Made by a program: the position numbers and the translations under genes. Below are positions 25,845-28,666 of a stretch of DNA of 28,666 nucleotides, one piece after another; the stretch's first letter is position 1; the number at the start of each line of letters is the position of its first letter. Location of the stretch: the NCBI GenBank assembly GCA_018398765.1, contig JAHBMJ010000517.1, positions 17,501-46,166 on the forward strand, given 5' to 3'. A model generated the notes under the pieces. It was not told the DNA's origin and did not search any database. It worked only from the letters and a program-made list of their open reading frames with translations. The stretch comes from Chromera velia. Lineage: Eukaryota; Sar; Chromeraceae.

Positions 25845-28666
25845 TGTCAGAGTTCTTCAAAATTCGTTTGCAGTGAGGCCACCGCTGAGGCAGTGCCTGG
25901 AGGCGCACCAGAATTGATAGCGACGAGACAAAGATTGCTTCCTCCCCACAGGTCTGACGCCCGACTCTCGGTGTAGATACATCCTTTTCTTTCGGGACAA
26001 GCAAGGAGACGGCACGGGCCGACTTGTTTATCAATTCTCTCAGACAGTGGCACCGATCCATTTTGACTATACATTCCGTTCCCGCATTTCCACTGTTCTC
26101 TCCTCTAGAAAATGTCGCAAACAAAAGACAGCTTCCAGAATTCTCCAGCAGGTGAGTTGTCCCCGTTCTATCGCGATATAGAGAATTGTACTCTGTCCGC
26201 TTCTTTCGTGCCTGATAAGACTGCTCTTTGCAAATTGTCTTCTCGCCTTTCTGACTGCTTTGCAGCCGACGAGGACCTAGGCAAGACCGGACCTGCATCT
26301 TTACAGACGACAGACAACGTGCTCTGCTCGCTCATTGAGCACGCTCGCCCCACTGCAGAGGTGAGTCTCCCGCCTACTTGCCTCCCGTCTCACTCTGTTT
26401 GCTCCTTTGTTTGTTTCTCAAAATAAGCTACCCCTGTAAGTTTCCATTGCAGGAGATATCGGAGCTTGCCTCAGACAGGAAGGGCTTCGGCTTGGCGCTG
26501 ATTCTTCTGGGGTTCACCCGAACGGTCAGCCAGAGACTGAAAACCCTAGCTCTCGTGTTCCGTCTCGAATCCAGGTCATATGTAGGGACAGGACAGGAAT
26601 GTCTGAAGAATGGTGGGAGACGACATGAAGAGATTGTGTTGTATGTGTGGTGCTCGTGTACGTGCAGGGACGCTCACTTTTGCCCCTGGCAACTCTTGAC
26701 CTTTCGGGTAAGAGGTGGGAGGGTTGAATTGATTCGCCTTCTTTTGTGCCCTTCCTCTTGGACGTTCCGTCTCCAACAGTGTCTTGAGACTTTGTCTTGG
26801 AGCTTCGTTGCGCATTTCTATTTTCTGGATTTCCATTGCCGTCTCCTCTATTCACGGCTATTCAGAAGCCCCGACCTCTCTCCTGTTCTCCTTTTGTCAC
26901 TTTTGTTCTTCTACAAGTCTGCCTTTGAAAACTCGTTCGACTTCAATTATGCTCCCTTTTGCATGTCTCTAAACAGGTGGACGACGCGCACGCGTGTGTG
27001 TGGTGTGCATGCAGGATTCTCGCTGAGTGCCCGCAAGCTGAAGCTTCTTCTGACGTCCTTTCCCTCGGGACCGGGTGTTCTGGAGACACTCCGATGCGGT
27101 CAGCGAACGGGTAGAGGACGGCTTTGACAGACACACCGTCCCAGGAGAAGACTTCCGTGTGATGATGGCAAAAGGGAGGAGATGAAGAGGACTTGCCATC
27201 CTTGTGTCATGGTAAAGAAACGGAGCTGCATGTTCTCAGTCGGTCTCTTTTTCCGTCTAGTCTTCTTTCATGAACCCTGTTCTTTCTGCAGGTCCTCATG
27301 TCTTGAAGGACGCCTGCCTGCCCGTGCTTCTTGACTTTTTCCTGCGACTCAAAGCAGGGGGCAAAGGAGGGGTGCCGCTGATCTGTCTGAAGACTCTCGA
27401 CCTTGCCAGTCAGTCATTTACGTCGCCGCCTGGCCTCGGATGAGTTCCAGTGTGAGGGTGTGCAGGCTCGATGCTGCTCAGTTTATGTCATTAATTCTCG
27501 GTGTGCAGGTCTTTTATCTTCGGATGAAGTGCCATTCCCACGAAGTGCGATCACCGTACTCTCCCGAAACAAGGAGAGAAGAAATATCTTATTGGTGTCT
27601 CTTTTTGCCTTTCTCTCCTTGTCTCTCGTGCAGAGTGCGATCTCGGTGAGAGAATGAATCCCATTTTTCCCTTGCTTCCTCCATCTCTTGAGCACCTGAA
27701 CCTGAGTGGTCAGTCCATCGGAGTCTTCCGTGAGGGGGGATGGAAACAGATCTCTTCATTGCATTTTGCGGAAAAGAATATCTCTTGAAGGTCACATGAA
27801 TGCAACGACGCAACCTCGGGGAACGCTGTTTGTCTTTCTTCTTCCTGCGCGCATTTGTATGTTCTTCCCCGTCTGCCTGTATCCCTTTTTTATTTTTTTT
27901 CATTTACAATTGCGTCGGTCGGGCTCTTCGATTTTCACCTGGTTATCGGCCTCTTCCGTTGATCGTTGTTTTTCTTCGCAATGGGTCGACAACTCCGTGG
28001 CTCTCACTTACGCGGCTTTGCATTTTATCTCTGCCTGCACATGCCGTTAGCTTCCCTCTTTCTCATCTATACACGTGCTCGCTCAGTTCACAAGCTTGTC
28101 CCCTCCGCATCATGCAGGCAACCGTCTCCGCAGTGTGTCCATGGAAGGCCTCGGGAGTGCCTTCGTGTTTGGCTGGCTCCCGTCTCTTCTGAGCCTTGAC
28201 TTGAGTGACAACCCGCTGGGCCGTTCAGGGCTGAAGGCGTTTGCGAGAGGCCTTTCTTCGTCTCCCCAGTCACTCCCCCTGCAGTCCCTGAGATTGGCCC
28301 GCACAAAGGGCAAAGCAGAGGGGGTGGAAGCATTAGCAGAAGCACTGAAAGCAAAGAAGACAACCTCTCTGCAGACCCTCGACCTTGAGGGAAACGAAAT
28401 GCGGCCGGCAGGGGTGAAGTACTTGGTATCTGCAGTCAACGCAGAGGCTGTGCCTCACGTACGAGTCCTTACATTGAAGGGAAATTATCTGGCTCATTTG
28501 CCGTCGGGACAGACAGACACCGGCTCATTGAAAGAGTTGGAGAAGCTTGATTTGAGTGAGAATCGGGTGTTTGACGGCACGGATAGTCAACTGTTAGCTG
28601 CTTCTTCTGCAGTTCCAGGTCGTTTCCCAAAATTGCGACGGCTCGATCTAGGATCAACTGATGTTT
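25845..28666 (+). repeat. Segmental duplication, copy 2 (pair 7589-10495)
   Basis: Starts at 'tgtcagagttcttcaaa' and runs off the window end inside LRR exon 8. See copy 1 for differences. Upstream of this point the two loci are unrelated apart from GC-rich stretches and an ATGCATG motif about 50 bp before the shared block. Confidence 0.93.
26112..28666 (+). CDS. LRR protein, paralogue 2 (8 exons, 3' end beyond window)
   Basis: Exon model: 26112-26360, 26453-26581, 26668-26707, 27015-27098, 27292-27408, 27509-27544, 27634-27708, 28118->28666. Exons 2-7 have the same lengths as in paralogue 1 (129, 40, 84, 117, 36, 75 nt), and all phases agree. Exon 1 is 18 nt longer, replacing a short segment by one containing SASFVPDKTALC. 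LRR units are LATLDLSGF, LKTLDLAS, LEHLNLSGN, SLLSLDLSDNPL, SLQTLDLEGNEM and LEKLDLSENRV. The frame is open to the last base, so no disruption is visible in the part present. Relative to paralogue 1, exon 8 has lost some codons after NYLAH and in the following LRR. A cytosolic ribonuclease-inhibitor-type LRR scaffold is likely; ligand and role unknown. Confidence 0.82.

Overview
This window looks like nuclear DNA of a eukaryotic microbe. Introns are short and have GT..AG ends, genes lie on both strands far apart, a Ty1/copia LTR retrotransposon is present, and there are many tandem, dispersed and inverted repeats. I see no operons, bacterial ribosome sites or CRISPR array. The leucine-rich-repeat (LRR) gene style, the copia style and repeated TGCATGC motifs suggest a chromerid alga such as Chromera velia or another alveolate. 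That assignment is inference from general knowledge, not a database result.

Layout. 1-870 is a ~97-bp tandem array, followed by a 28-bp array. A decayed ~6-kb Ty1/copia element (about 1031-7041) is inserted in the 28-bp array. It has LTRs, a primer-binding-site candidate, gag with zinc knuckles, protease, integrase, reverse transcriptase, RNase H, a polypurine tract and a CTATT target duplication. 7589-12215 holds an LRR gene that I resolve into eight phase-consistent exons; its 3' end is broken by two frame changes. A 430-bp dispersed repeat follows (12386-12815) and recurs at 16888-17317. Between the copies a minus-strand gene encodes a disordered Ser/Glu/Pro-rich protein.

17318-18270 is an AT-rich island. 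From 18272 to 21752 the minus strand carries a short ORF, the last three membrane helices of an MFS (SLC17-like) transporter, two phase-compatible exons of an unknown gene, and a four-exon gene for a Pro-rich, charged protein. 21753-25844 is mostly non-coding. It holds a decayed tRNA-like sequence, a 569-bp long inverted repeat, several short perfect hairpins and a weak tandem repeat. From 25845 to the window end a second copy of the LRR locus repeats the first one, introns included; its reading frame stays open to the edge.

How it fits together. The two LRR genes are paralogues about 18.2 kb apart in the same orientation and probably encode intracellular ribonuclease-inhibitor-type LRR proteins. 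The remainder is repeat-rich DNA in which mobile elements and small tandem duplications have shaped, and in places broken, the genes. Exon models come from reading splice signals, phase and paralogue comparison by eye; no transcript data were available.
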